A stretch of DNA of 64,000 nucleotides from assembly GCA_964017145.1 (NCBI GenBank), contig OZ024840.1, positions 3,906,001 through 3,970,000 on the forward strand, given 5' to 3'. Origin of the DNA: Agrocybe praecox (taxonomy: Eukaryota > Basidiomycota > Agaricomycetes > Agaricales > Agrocybaceae). Below are positions 24,701 through 36,784 of the stretch, in pieces; position 1 is the stretch's first letter; each line of letters starts with the position of its first letter. The notes below the pieces were generated by a model. That model did no database searches. It was given only the letters and a program-made list of their open reading frames with translations, and was not told the origin of the DNA. The position numbers were made by a program, and so were the translations under genes.

Positions 24701-26527
24701 TGGTGTTGCGCCTGCTGCTGCTGTTACGCCGACGAGTATGGGTGAACCGGAGGATGGTCACGCCCATGAGACGATTCTGCCAGGTGGAAAATTGGGTTGG
24801 CCGTCTCGCTCCATGTCGGCATCTGCATCTGCCTTTGGGATGGGCGTTGTGTCCGTGTCTTCTAATTCGCATTCGTCCTCGAGCTCTGCATCTCCTCCCC
24901 CTGCCTCTGCGTCGGACCCTTCGCACGTGTATCATACCGCCAATTCGAATGCCCCCACTGTTGCTGCTGCTGGGCCTTCATCGGCATCATCTTCATCGAC
25001 ACCCTACTTAGCAGCATTGGCATCACCCCCGCCCGTAGTAAGCCCGCTCAAACGGACCGTGAGCCAGTGGAGGCGGAGCATGCCGAGTATAGCTGGTATG
25101 GGCCTAGATGGGGGTGTCATGTCGATTTATGGGAGGGAAACGAGGGATAAGGATCATTTGAGGGATGTGCTGGAGAAGAGGGGGAAGGAGAAGAGGAACT
25201 CGGCGCCATTGACTCCTGTTGTCCCTCCTCATGCGCTGAGTAGTACGTCGTCTTCGTCTTCGACGCCGGCGGTAGCAGGGGGGATGGGCGCGGCAGATGC
25301 GACGACTACGATATCGAAACCAGCCCGGAAACCTGCCGTACGCGATTTGGCTATCTTGCCTGTGCAGAGGGTGATGCGGTATGCGCTTCTCTACCGGGGT
25401 AAGCATTTTTTGTTGGATTAAATTTTCATCTCTAATTGACTTAATGTTATTGTTGATGTTATGCAGACCTCCTCGCACACACCCCACCGACGTCTGCCTC
25501 GTACGTGTACGTCGAGCGTGCGGTGCAGGCTGCTTGTTTGATTGCGGAGCGGTGTGATCGTGCGCAGGGTAATGCGGCTTTTATCGTTGGTCGGTCTGGG
25601 TCATCTGGTGGGAGTGGGAAGGGGAAAGATGGGGAGACGGAGAGGGACAAGGACAAGGACAAAGACAAAGACAAGGAAAGAGAGAAAGGAAGAGAGAAGA
25701 GCAACAAACTCATCAAGAGCCACAAACAGGCGTCTTATAATCCTAATCATCACAACAAACACTCTATGATGGTCATTGATACCAAGCTCGCGTCGTCGCT
25801 CGCTCGTCATTCGGTTTTTTCCACTTCACCTTCGTCTGTGCCTAGTAATTCGGGCATGGAGGTGTTGTTGCCTGGTGGTCAGGCTTCGATTGACCTTGCG
25901 TCGTCTTTGTTTCCTACTTCTGGTTCTGCCTCTGCTCCTCTTCTTCGTTCCGCTCCTTCGCCTTCGCCTACTTCCTCCGCAGCAACTGTTTCGCCCAACT
26001 CTGCTAGTATGCATGTGAATACCGGTATTAGCACAGCAAGTAAGAATACCAGTAACAGCCGAGTCCTCCGTGGTGATGCTTCGTCGTCGTCGTCGTCGGC
26101 AGCGGCGGCGGGGCATCCTTTGTATCCCGTAGGCGAGGAAGAGTTGTCCATGTCCATGTCAACGACAGCGAGGACAAAAACAACTAGCTCAGCAGCAGCA
26201 GCAGCACCAGTAGCCAATTCCACCTCAACATGCTGTTCCTCGACATCGACGACCGAGTCGTCCAATACGGGTGCTACTTCGCTCTCATTATCGCTGTCGC
26301 ATTCGCGGTCGTTGTCGTCTGCTACGTCTGCTTCGGGGTGTGGGTCTCCTCCGGGCTCGGCTTTTATTTCGAGGTCGCCTGTTTTGGGGGTGTTGCCTGC
26401 TTCGTTGAGGATGCGGAAGCAGGAAAGGGAGAAGGAAAAGAAGACAAAGTCGGCGGCTAGGAGGTTGTCGACGACGCTTAGGGCTAGTGTTGTGTGGAGC
26501 ATGGGTAGGGCTGGTGGTGGCAGTTGA
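21743..26527 (+). CDS. DH-domain (RhoGEF) protein, very Ser/Lys-rich, about 1,554 residues
   Basis: Three exons: 21743-22563, 22616-25398 and 25467-26527. The joins are in frame and both introns have GT...AG ends (52 and 68 nt). The first 850 residues are mostly low-complexity Ser, Lys and Glu tracts. The DH domain starts near residue 856 with RALLVCRELILTERHYLTLL (DH helix 1). It resumes near residue 1178 with DLAILPVQRVMRYALLYRD, the most conserved DH helix, followed by VERAVQAACLIAERCDRAQ. Between the two lie about 300 residues, roughly twice the usual spacing, filled with Ser-rich sequence. No PH domain follows; the C-terminus is again Ser-rich with a charged K/D/E run. By family it should activate a Rho/Cdc42-type GTPase at the cell cortex; this is inferred. 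Confidence 0.82.
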
Positions 26528-27459
26528 GCTTGTATATCACTGCTCGATCGTCGTCTGGTCTTGCCTCCTATCTTTTCCTGCTCGCCCCCCCCCTCCGCCA
26601 GCGAGCCGGTCGTTCATACTTTACCCGATCTTTCTCTTCTCCTCTGCTCTTCTGATCTTCATGCACATGCTTCGTTCTTTGTTTTTACTCTCTTTCTTGA
26701 ATTCATTGCCTCGATCACCTTTCCTTCCCGCGATACCTCTTTCACATTCATGATTCCACCTCTCCTTCGTCTCTCTTCTCTGCCGCACAACCCAACACAC
26801 CATCACCCTCCCCCGCCATCCTCAATCGATTCTATACCCTTTACATCGTTCATTGTTGTTTCTTTCCTTCACTTAGGCTATCCATCATTTTATCAACTAT
26901 CCATCAACCTATCTATTTATCCATCCATCGTTCGTTCGTCCGCCGAATCATTCTTACTCTACATCCCCTCCGTATATACATCTATTAGACGCGATACAGC
27001 ATCCAAGTGTAACAGCATCTCGATTTTCGCTTTCTCGTCATATTTTTATACTTCCATTGCCATTCCCATTTCTCGCTTTCAACTTCACACTTCCATTATT
27101 CCATTCGCACCCATATACATTGCAACCACACACCATACCTACTTGCATCCCACATTCACATTCCACATTCGCTTCAAAACTCAAGACGCCGTATATATGC
27201 AATTTTCAGTATTAGTATTACTATTTAGGACACCCATACCCAGACTTACATACATTCAAATCTTCAAAAGTTACGTTCAAATCCTATCCTAGCTTCCTAC
27301 CCTCGTGTTCTTTGTTGAGAATTTAAATTGTCTTTTTGCCTGCCTGCATGTCTACCGCCAGCTGTTGCTGATCAGCATTGAGAAGATCAGAAAATTAGAA
27401 AGTCTGAGTCCTGACGGTGAAGTGTTACTATTATGGCTGCCGAATTGTACAAAAATATA
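26528..27459. other. 3' flank of the DH gene, pyrimidine-rich
   Basis: A long C/T-rich stretch with simple repeats (ATCC at about 26880-26930). The frames here are artefacts of composition. The duplicated hydrolase remnant begins near 27460. Confidence 0.45.
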
Positions 27460-28092
27460 TTATATCATAATATCACCAATCGTCCATTCAATCGTCTGCA
27501 CCTTCGACCCGAGTCCGTACCGCATAGAAAGTACTTGTGCTTTGCTGACTACTGCGGATACCATGAGTCCGAACGGTTATTGCTCATTGACCTCATCCTG
27601 CACCCTATTTCTGGGTACCGCATCTCATATACAAAACCGTTAGTATCTTCGACCGCTTCAGGAGGGTGGCAATCATCATGTATTACATCGAAGGCCATTA
27701 GGTGAAGCCATTGAATAATGGGCTTAGTTGTCCACCTGTTGATCTCTCTCGTCGTCGTTGCCGCAGTATGCCACCCAAGGTGACCGGTGACCACCGTGTG
27801 GTGTGTTAACAAGGACAACGTGTTTGGAGCCCCGGGAATTTTTTGGAAACTTTTGCACCACACGGTCGTCCAGAGCATTGAAATATTGATATACAACACT
27901 GGTATTTCGATCTTATCAAGGAGGTGGTCGCAGGAGCCCCATTCATACAATGCTTCGAGGGCGGAAAATGGGAAGTTGGGACCGTACGCTGCGATTCTAC
28001 CGGTGTTGAGGTGTCGTCAAATTCTTGGAGGGTGCCGGTGATTCCCCTGACAGCTACTATGTGCGTTGCCGCTGCGTAGATATAATCATCGT
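27460..28092 (-). pseudogene. Truncated copy of the YheT-type hydrolase (3' part only)
   Basis: Matches 2177-2795 in the same orientation. The minus strand still reads DDYIYAAATHIVAVRGI, EWGSCDHLLDKIE, and ...NRWTTKPIIQWLHLM. Small insertions break the frame: an extra GGTGACC near 27785, extra ATATTG near 27885 (in the NALDDP acid region), and extra CGGTG near 28003 and 28035. The GGHLGWH histidine region survives, but the nucleophile half is missing. The match stops abruptly at 28092. Confidence 0.8.
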
Positions 28093-28489
28093 CCGAAATC
28101 TCTAAAATTCCTAAAAATTTTAAATTCTTTGAGCCTGCAGACTTAATTACACACTTAATTCGACTTACTATTAACTCTACTTTACAACACTTTCCTGACA
28201 TATTCAATGCATTGATAACAAGGCTTTCACGCCCCTTGACCTTCTGGATTTATTGTATTTACTAATACATATACACTATTTTCTGGTTTTTAGGAAAAAC
28301 AACAGAGGAGGGCAAATGAAGATGGGGTGTCAAAATAATGGGCGAGAATGCCTTTTCCGGATCCCATGCAACAGCGCGCGCCCGAAAATTCTGACATAAA
28401 CTTCCTAAAAATGATCAAATTTGCCAAAAATGGCCCCAGGCGCTAGATGTGATGGGTTCAGTGACGCGGCCATCACGTCGCGATCGACA
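28093..28489. other. Unrelated 0.4 kb block replacing the 5' half of the hydrolase copy
   Basis: In the first block the hydrolase continues from 2796 to about 4245. Here those 1.45 kb are replaced by about 400 bp of AT-rich sequence without coding potential. It may be a transposon remnant or a deletion scar. Confidence 0.5.
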
Positions 28490-29961
28490 TAAGTATCATT
28501 CAAGCTGCTGATGCAAGGTGTCTGCCTTGTTTAGGACACGATGCACTGTTGTATGTGCATACTGAGAAGAAGCAAGGATATCAGGATGTGAAGGCTATCG
28601 TTGTTAACGTCGGCATGCCAGTGTTTGATAATATCACAATGAGTAATTTAGCACAGATAACGATATGATATAAATAAGCGCAGGTAGATCTGACCCTCTG
28701 TAAACAGAACATTAAGATGTTCAAGTCATCTCGACTCCTGGCATAGGTTCCCCGTTCGAGGTTTGGTCGTAACCATTTTAAAGGTCACTAGACTAATTCA
28801 GTTTAAAGCGCTGAGCATTAGAACTCACGTTAAATATGCGCTGATCATGCCGAACTAGTGACGCAGAGGCTTGAACTTGCCTGACGGGCTGTGGCAATTG
28901 TCTAAAAAAGGTTCCATGAATTTCATTTATGTGGCACTCTGGATCAGTGAAAATATCACCGCAATCATGGACATCCGATTATGATGTATCATCCCATGGA
29001 TGCATACCAATTACCAATTATGTATATAAATCCTGCGATCTTTGGCTGTGATGAGCGAACATAATCATGACGGTTTCCACGCTTGAGTGCTGAGCGCTGA
29101 GCCTCGACTTCTGGAAGCTGTTATTTCCATTGACATGCTACAGTGTAGTGACGTTCCTTGGGACAACATATCTGGTGGTACATTTAGTCAAAAAAACGAT
29201 CTAGATCTAATTAATACACCTTGAAGAACCTCTAAACCAAAAATTAGAATACGGAGCGGTGTGGAAAGTTTGCAAAAGGTATAATATTAAAAAAAGTAAA
29301 AAGTCACGTTTGACGTTCCTTAGTGTGACTACATGGTCTTTACTACTCGCGGACCGGCCTTCCGTGGCTCTATCACACGCAATCAGCCATCAATGCATCA
29401 CCCTTGTGCAACAGTCAACAAACTTGTATGTCACGCGGATACTAGCACACAATTTAAACAGTCAAATTTGCTTGAAGTTTTGTCATTAAATATTTATTTT
29501 AAAGCGAAAATTAGCAGCTTCCAGATTATCTAAAAATTACGGTCAAAAGGAAACTAAATCAAGCAGGATTTCATGAAAGAAAAGTGGGAGACCTAAATAT
29601 AGCTATTTTTTGACGTAATTCTGTCGTATAGTGTCTTCAAACTTTCCAATCGTCCTGAAATTTGGACAGAATGTGTATAGTTATAGTTACTCTGGGTATA
29701 CCAAAATTGTGCGCTTAGAGAAAGAATTAAGTTCAGAAAATGGATTTGTCCCAGGGACCATCACTGTCCCAAGGAACGTCACTACACTGTAGAGCGCGTG
29801 GAATCAATTAATGAAAAGATATCAAAGTATCTGATCTTCGTGAGCCTCGCCCATAAAGGGTTGTTGAAAATATAATGCGTGATGGCTTTATAAACGAGGT
29901 AAATATGTTCAAAAAACGTAGCTATCGACTCTATCCTCTCTTCTCAAACGTTCCAAGCTGA
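28490..29961. repeat. Direct segmental duplicate of about 4245-5156, interrupted by a MITE
   Basis: 28490-29140 matches about 4245-4990, and 29790-29961 matches the sequence just before copy E. The MITE 29141-29789 separates the two parts. Confidence 0.75.
29141..29789. mobile_element. 649 bp MITE with perfect 25 bp terminal inverted repeats and TA target duplication
   Basis: The left end (29141-29165) starts CAGTGTAGTGACGTTCCTTG and the right end (29765-29789) is its exact reverse complement. TA flanks both sides (29139-29140, 29790-29791), as for Tc1/mariner-type transposons. The paralogous block near 4990 lacks it. No transposase frame is present, so it depends on an element elsewhere. 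A related inner copy of the end sequence (GTCACGTTTGACGTTCCTTA) lies at about 29301-29320. Confidence 0.88.
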
Positions 29962-31687
29962 ATGTCCGCCGGATCTACCTTTTCTAATCTTACCGAGCCA
30001 GTCTCAGTCTTCAAATCCATACGTACGGTGCAATATACCCGAGGTGCGCTAATTTATTGAAACAAAGGTTGGAGCTTAAGTTTGAATTTCCCTGGCAGCG
30101 GCAACCACAGCTTTGCTGTCTTTCGACACCTGTAAGTCTTTCCTCGTATCCAGAAAATTCTTCAAAACCTCATACCTTCACGTATGTTTTACTCCTCTAG
30201 TACTTACCCTACCACTGGAGGTGAGCATAGCTCATGCCTGTAGACCTCTATAGTGCCAATTAATATTCAACATGACGAAAGATTGATGTGATATGGGTCA
30301 GCCTTCATCCTTTCCATCATCCTAGATACGCGAGTTTTATTGACGCTAATATATCCAATAAAAAGGGTGGTCCGGGTCGATGGTCATACGTTAAAGTCTT
30401 ATACATAGTCGTGAGTGAAAAGAATCTTGCATCTCCTCCATAGCATCATTCAATTACCCCGGCGTATTAGAATCGATATTACGCCCTTCTTGCAGTCATG
30501 TTGAGTTTTCTTTATCAGCTTTCCATTGTACAGTGCTCTGACTCGTACATGGGGTACATGTAGGATCTCTAATTACAGTGAGTTATTTTCGTCTGGTTGC
30601 ATTTGGGGATAACAGTAAATGGTAATCTAATCTAATCTTCAGTCTTTTTTCGGGACCACCTAAATGACTCGGTATGCGACTTATGCCTGATGTCCATATG
30701 ATTTACCCGATTGATTCTGCGTATAAATGTAGATGTATGTTTTATCCACTCTTTTTCGCAAAATGACGGTTCTGGACAGAATCACTATTTCAAACAGATG
30801 TAGGTTTTAGATCAGCAATATTCATACGAGGTTGTGGCTAATTTGCAAATAATTCTCCTTACCAGGTACATTTTTTTTCAAATGGGAAGCATCGTCTGGT
30901 TTTATAACTTTGATGCTTGGGCAAGGTCAGAAGAGCATTGCTACAGATACATTGATGAAAATTATAAAATAATTGATATATGTTGACTGTAGCGATACTC
31001 CAGGCGAGGATTTACGCGCTGTACGAGCAAAGCAGAAGGCTCCTTATAGGGACGTTATGCATCTTTCTGTCTTGCTTTTCACTCTCTGGCTGGCTAATGT
31101 GGCTAAGCATTTGGAATATCCCCAGTAAGAGAAGCCGATTTAACTAAAATTTCGTTTCTGACATAAATAATCAGTATTTTCCATTTCCATCCCGCACGGA
31201 GACTTTTGCATTACACCAACCAAGCCTCCACATGAGTATGCTTTTTGGATTCCTGTCATGATATTCGAAAGCATACTCTGCTTCCTGGCATTGGCACAAG
31301 GGTATCGAAATAGGAATAAAATGAATTATTTCAGACCTAAATCTGGGTTGCACGGTGTAATTCTTCGGGACTCTATTCTTTATTTCAGTGTGTAAGTGAT
31401 AGTAGCAATCTCTCATACTCAAGCGAGACAATGATGTTTTTATTATGTCATAGAATGTTTGTCGCCGACATTGCCTGCATTATTGCTGCTATCGTGGCTA
31501 ATTCTGTGCGCTACTCAATTCTCGCTATTACCGCTGTTCCTCACATGTTTCATACTTACAGAGCTATTTGGAAGGTCCAATAGGATTCTCTGTTGCACTG
31601 GTGTCGATGATGGGTAGTCGCCTAATACTCAACATCCGAGACAGATACTATAACCAATTTATTATATCTGGGGTATCCAACCCTTGA
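29962..31687 (+). pseudogene. DUF6533-type 7TM membrane protein, copy E-prime (probable pseudogene)
   Basis: Direct-repeat copy of E with most exons preserved: AILQARIYALYEQ, LLIGTLCIFLSCF, VILRDSILYF and the last exon with GPIGFSVALVSMMGSRLILN, ending at 31687. One T is missing in the second exon: TTTCCC at about 30087-30092, against TTTTCCC at 5282-5288 in copy E. This breaks the frame before AAATTALLSFDT. One intron donor near 31508 is GTGCGC instead of GTGAGT. Use of another start or splice site could still rescue it, so pseudogene status is likely but not certain. Confidence 0.65.
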
Positions 31688-32464
31688 TCCATTGCATTTG
31701 TCCGTGGAGGATATACAGTGACGCGTTGACGCCCTGTGACCGTAAAGATAGATTCTGTACAAATTTGCAATTTTGTATATATTTTAAAGAACACAAAATA
31801 CAGGTATTCCTGACCACGAGAGACATTTTACCCTAAGCAGGCATTTTATTCTGCCTCTTGCATACCAAACTTTAAGCGCTCAGCCTAAGTTAAGTCTTGC
31901 GCTTATACTGTGCCATTCGTCTAATCTATAAAGGGGCTATTACTATGATGCCCTCATTTATTTTCCCTTGAGGGTAGGGCCGTAACAAACGGTCCGCCCA
32001 GCCTCTTCGTACGCAGAACAGGATTCGATATTTTCGCTGCAAGGCAATACTGGAGAGCTCGAGCTCGTGAGACATCGCCAGTAGGCGCATCGACTTATAA
32101 AACCTATTTCTTGTTGCTGGCTCGTCTGTGCGCCCAGCTGGCTCATTTCACGGCCAAGCACCTATGGAATCACGACTTTTGATTCATCTGTCCGTAACCA
32201 TCAGAGGCGTCGAGCAGAAAACGGAAACAAACAAGTAAATGACAGGAATGATTTGTACGTTATTCTTGTTGTTTCTTCCTGCCACTGAGGAGTCCGATGT
32301 TCGTACCGCAAGGACTCTGGATTCTTTTCTGCTGTAATATCGCTATGTACCATACATACTCCATATCTGCGTATACCCACAAGAACACCGGCAAAAGGTT
32401 CAGTGAAGGAAAGTGAAAAAAACCATATATGTACGTGTAGTGACAGGTTTTGATACGATACCAT
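31688..32464. other. Intergenic between E-prime and D
   Basis: 31688-32085 continues the direct duplication and includes the uninterrupted Helitron target site at 31924/31925. From about 32090 to the stop of copy D I see no gene. Confidence 0.5.
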
Positions 32465-34373
32465 TCAAAAGAAACCTTCACCTGTCCTCATTCCTCGTTT
32501 ATATGCCTCATCGAGTCCTTTTTCCTCGTCATAAAGGCTTCCGTACCGAGCAGGCCGGTCTCCGTCTGCTTTAAAGTATCTATCCACCGCTGACTGTAAA
32601 CTTGGTCTTGACAAAACACGTTGATCCGTATCCGTTTCCTTGGATAGCACCATAACGTCTGTATCCCAATTCGTGGTCGGCCGCGCCGGTGCAGTCATGA
32701 TCTCAGTTGACCACATATATGTTGATCGTTCGTGCCATTTGCGCTTTGCAGACTTGCATTTGAAGACGGACATACCCGCTGATGGTGATTCAGGCAGGGG
32801 CATTGCTGGGCCGTCGGTACTCATTACCCATTCGATGCTATCCTCGTCGCGTGCAACAATCGATCGCAAGCTGAACATGATGCGGGACGTGGCGATGGAG
32901 TTGGTGGTTAAGACAATTCTGCATTTAGACGGACAGCATATATGTTATCAGCGGGTCTGGGGAGTTGATAGGAGTGTAACGCACGGTGAAAATATCGCGG
33001 GAACGTTGATCTAGGAGCAAAATAAAATAAAGTGAAATGTCATTTGGGCGTTGCGTGGAAACATACCTGAGGTATTTTAGTGAGGAAAGACCCAATAGAT
33101 GTCAGGCTAATGGAGCCTGATTTGTTTTCCATTAACCCCGTAAGCTTGCAACTTTTCAAACGATGGAATTACGAACAAAGAACGATGAAGTAGAATACAC
33201 CTCCACTGAGAATAAAACCATCAGTATCAGCGGCGATATGTAAAAGAACAGAATTACTTGCTCTGTGAGTAGTTTCTTTCGTATTCCCGCAATTTTTGGG
33301 CTCTGCGTGGCAAATGCTTGATGGACAGTCAATATATACAGCCCAGTCTAGCCTCGAAGACAGTGGCATTAGAAATAAGAGTGATCTTCAAAAAGATTAT
33401 TTAACTTACATGAAGAATTAATGATGGAAGATAGATCTTCCAGGAATCTACTGGGCGAAAGGCACGGCATCCAGAAGCATGCGCGCCAAAAACTTTATGA
33501 GAGGCCGCGAGAGGGATAATCTTCAATTGGGGAAGACTGATACAGAGGAAATATATGGATGCCGAGAAAGAGAAAAGGAATGAAAAGATTAAGCCAAAAT
33601 AGACGGCTCTACCTCCAGGGAAGAGGAACCAGATTCGGGTAATGAGGATAACTTGAATAATTGCTATCCCAGAGAAGGCGAGAATAAAAGTCGCGGGGAC
33701 AATGTGTTTGCAACTTGGTTTACAGAATATGGTCATCTCCGGTTCTTAGATAATAGAAACACACTACACTTACAACTGTTATTTAAATTAGAAATGTTAG
33801 TATAGTCCACAGCACACAACCTGATAAAAAACGCGCCGTGTCCGAAGGATTCTCAAGCGTCTGAGCTGATATTGTAAAGAGTCAGCTCTATCTCTGAAAT
33901 TCCTCTGGAGGAACTCACTAATAAGAACAAGTCTGTGCGATGGATAGTCAACACTCCCTTTTCAGCCTGGAGTAATTTGACAATACGTACAAATTGGAAA
34001 GGATAGAGAAATATCGATTCTTGGGGAATGAAGGGCAAAAAACTTAGTATAGTTGACGGAAAGCAGCATCTGAACGTACAATGAAGAACAAGGCCTGAGA
34101 GATAGAGAAAGGAGCTCTCCAATAGTGCTTAACCTGAAGATATAACACATCGATTATGAGGTTATTGACCGAAGACGGGTAAAAATCTCAACCTCGTCGT
34201 CTAAAGTGATCGCGCAATCGTACACTAGACAGAACAATCAATATAGCACCTGGATAGTTCACTAAATATCTAGACCCACCTATCAAGGCAAACAGAGCTA
34301 CAGCGAGGTATTGGCTGATTATATCACCTACGATAGACCCAGGCTCGTCTGAAAGTGGATTAACGACGCTCAT
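32465..34373 (-). CDS. DUF6533-type 7TM membrane protein, copy D
   Basis: Minus-strand gene. It starts at the ATG ending at 34371 (MSVVNPLSDEPGSIVGD, then QYLAVALFALI). It continues through the YDCAITLDDE exon, VKHYWRAPFSLSQALF and the exon 33736-33401 (FILAFSGIAIIQVILITR, WFLFPGGR). Next come GGVFYFIVLC and INVPAIFSP. The last exon carries IATSRIMFSLRSIV and a tail ending YDEEKGLDEAYKRGMRTGEGFF. The final frame is intact, including a 3-nt deletion that removes one residue after DRPA. It is the unbroken partner of copy A. Function unknown. Confidence 0.75.
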
Positions 34374-34473
34374 ATCCTCCACTATCGCTGACTTGTGTCC
34401 CTTCCAATGGTTATTCCTGATATATTTTAGAAGGAGCAACGGATACTGCACAGCAGTCAGAGAGAGTCGAAAT

Positions 34474-34485
34474 GGCGCCTGCGCC
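34474..34485 (-). promoter_or_regulatory. Upstream motif GGCGCAGGCGCC (copy D)
   Basis: On the minus strand this lies about 100 bp before the copy D ATG. It is followed by GACTCT and GACTGCTGTGCAG, as upstream of copy C. Confidence 0.5.
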
Positions 34486-36784
34486 GCAGAATGGAACTGG
34501 AGTGTGGAAACGGAAAACGGGGAATAGTCGAGCGATGCTTGAAATCGTTGACAACGGACGCGACTCCCTGGGTAGGCAAGGTCCTTTCCTTCTTATATAC
34601 CGAAACTTAAACGATCATTTCCTTTAATCTGTATCACAATTATGTCCATGAGACTTTATCTTTGGATGATGCGCTTTAAACTCGACTGGGCAGCGGGAAT
34701 TTGTTCATCATGATGACTTTGGGTTATTGATGAATGCTCGTCGGTACGCGCACAGATCCATATAGAGTGAGAAGCGAGAATCTATGTCGCTAGAGAGGCC
34801 TGAGAGCACAAAGGGGTAAGGTATACAAAGTAAGTAGATGAGTGGCATGGATGATGGTGAAGACACTGAAGACTCAAGAAAGCTTGCCAAACCGGCCAAA
34901 CCGCGTCTGGTGTTCACTAGCACTCGGCAAACACCGGCGGGGGCCGGGTCGTGATTGTCATCGCAGGTATACACCATCAGAATCACCTATGAATACGAAC
35001 AGTTATATACGTGCTCTGGTACGGGCCTCTTCTAGTGTTCTGATAGAGCGGACGTTGATTCCAAACTGCGGCCCCGAATCAACTGGCAACGATATGCTCC
35101 GTGGTGTCTGCAACATAATATCATATATGTTCTCGTTTGGCCCAAGAGTTCTGCGTCGACAATCCTATTGGCCGACCTATCGTACCAGCTTCCACATATC
35201 ATCACATATTATCCCGTGAGGACTCTTTACTGGTTTTTATATTCTTCAATCGACACTATTTCCGATTCCTATCCGTCACTGCCTCATGCTCTCTTTGTGG
35301 GGAACAAGGCTCATACTTCCATCAGGAATCCTGACTCCTTCCCTGCAATTCTAAAACATCCGACCCCATATTGTAGGCTACTGCGATCTCTGGCGTGATT
35401 ACACATGATAGTGTGCTGGGGGAGAAAACGCCTTTGTTCAGAAACTCACTCCGGCAAAGATTGACGTCCGACAAACTCACAGTATTTCCAATACTGCCTT
35501 GTACTGTCAACTACGCATCTTGCGCTGAACATACAACTGGGCTGGGCGTCGCCTTCGTCACCGCTTTGTTCAAAGTACAATGCCCGGCACATGTCTCTCA
35601 GGCTGACTCGACCCGACGCAGTCCGGCATACATTGGGCCTCTCTACTAAAATTTAAGAGAGCGTCTGATCGACGGGGAAGGAGGTTGGAAGGAGGCCTAC
35701 ATGTGACGATAGGGAATATTCTTGCTGAGGTCGCCAACAAGTCCATTGCTGGCCTCTCCAGCACACGCATTGTGCAACACTTATTGAGAATATTTTTGAC
35801 GCTTGCCGCACGGAGTCACTGAAACTTTATTGCAGAGCTCTTAAGTGTCCAAGGTATGTCCTAAAGTTTACTATCAGTTCTCAGCTAGAATGACTAGTTA
35901 TCCCTTGATAGGAGAAACGGTTGCAATTTATGATTTATCCTTGAATTATAGTTGCTTCGTCTATGCCGCGGACTCGTATACAGTGCCGCTGGGGTTTCGA
36001 CCGTGATTTAGGGACGGCACGTGGCACGGTGTGCTTTCGGGTAAGCCGTTCAGTGCCGCGGTCAATAGTGATTGCCACGGGTAAACGGCAGGTCAACACC
36101 AAGTCTACGCATTGTCCAAAGAGGTGTCATGACGCTCGGAGATCAAGAGAATTGGAGAGGTCTGAGTGAGAGGTAGCTCACATTTATATTTCAGGTCCAA
36201 ACCTGGTACAACTGGGGGCAGAGTCATGTCTGACGCGGTATTCGTAGGTTCAGGTCTGAGGTACGCCCAAGGTTTGAGGTCCAACTGGACCTGTGACCCC
36301 GTCGACCCGACTTTCTGAAATTGAATTACACAAGGACAGATGAGGGATGAGGGATGCTCTGTCCATCGTAAGCGTTTTCTTTCCCCTGATGACCGCAAGT
36401 GGAAATTTCCTAATCCAGTCAATTTACCACGATCAGGGGCGCTTAAGTTTTTCTAGTTCTCTATACACGAAAAACAACGAGTATAAAATAGGGTCGTCCC
36501 CAGAAGAACCCGTATATATAGCGCTCTAAGTTGAAGGACGTCTGGCAATTTTTCTTTCATTTATTCCCTACAGCGGTGCTATCCGAGTATACCTAACTCT
36601 TTCTATCGTTCTTTTTACCCTCCACATGAGCAACAAAATACCCTCCCCATTGCTATCATGTGTCGGCTACATCTCTCATATATATTCGCAAATGTCGTCA
36701 TTTCCTAGCAATGTAGAAATTGTTGGCCTTGCTCAAAAGACTCAGTTATTAGATCTCAGTGGCGAACAGTAGAGTTGGGATGTA
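34486..36784. other. Intergenic, no supported gene
   Basis: Several open frames of 60-125 codons overlap here, none with recognisable domains or a consistent splice chain. Around 36195-36310 there are short palindromes, including AGGTCCAACTGGACCT and CAGGTCCAAACCTG. 36480-36600 looks like a leader region for the next gene. Confidence 0.4.

Noticed and set aside
34842..35649. Plus-strand frames of 60-125 codons
   Set aside because: No domain, no consistent splicing and weak starts.
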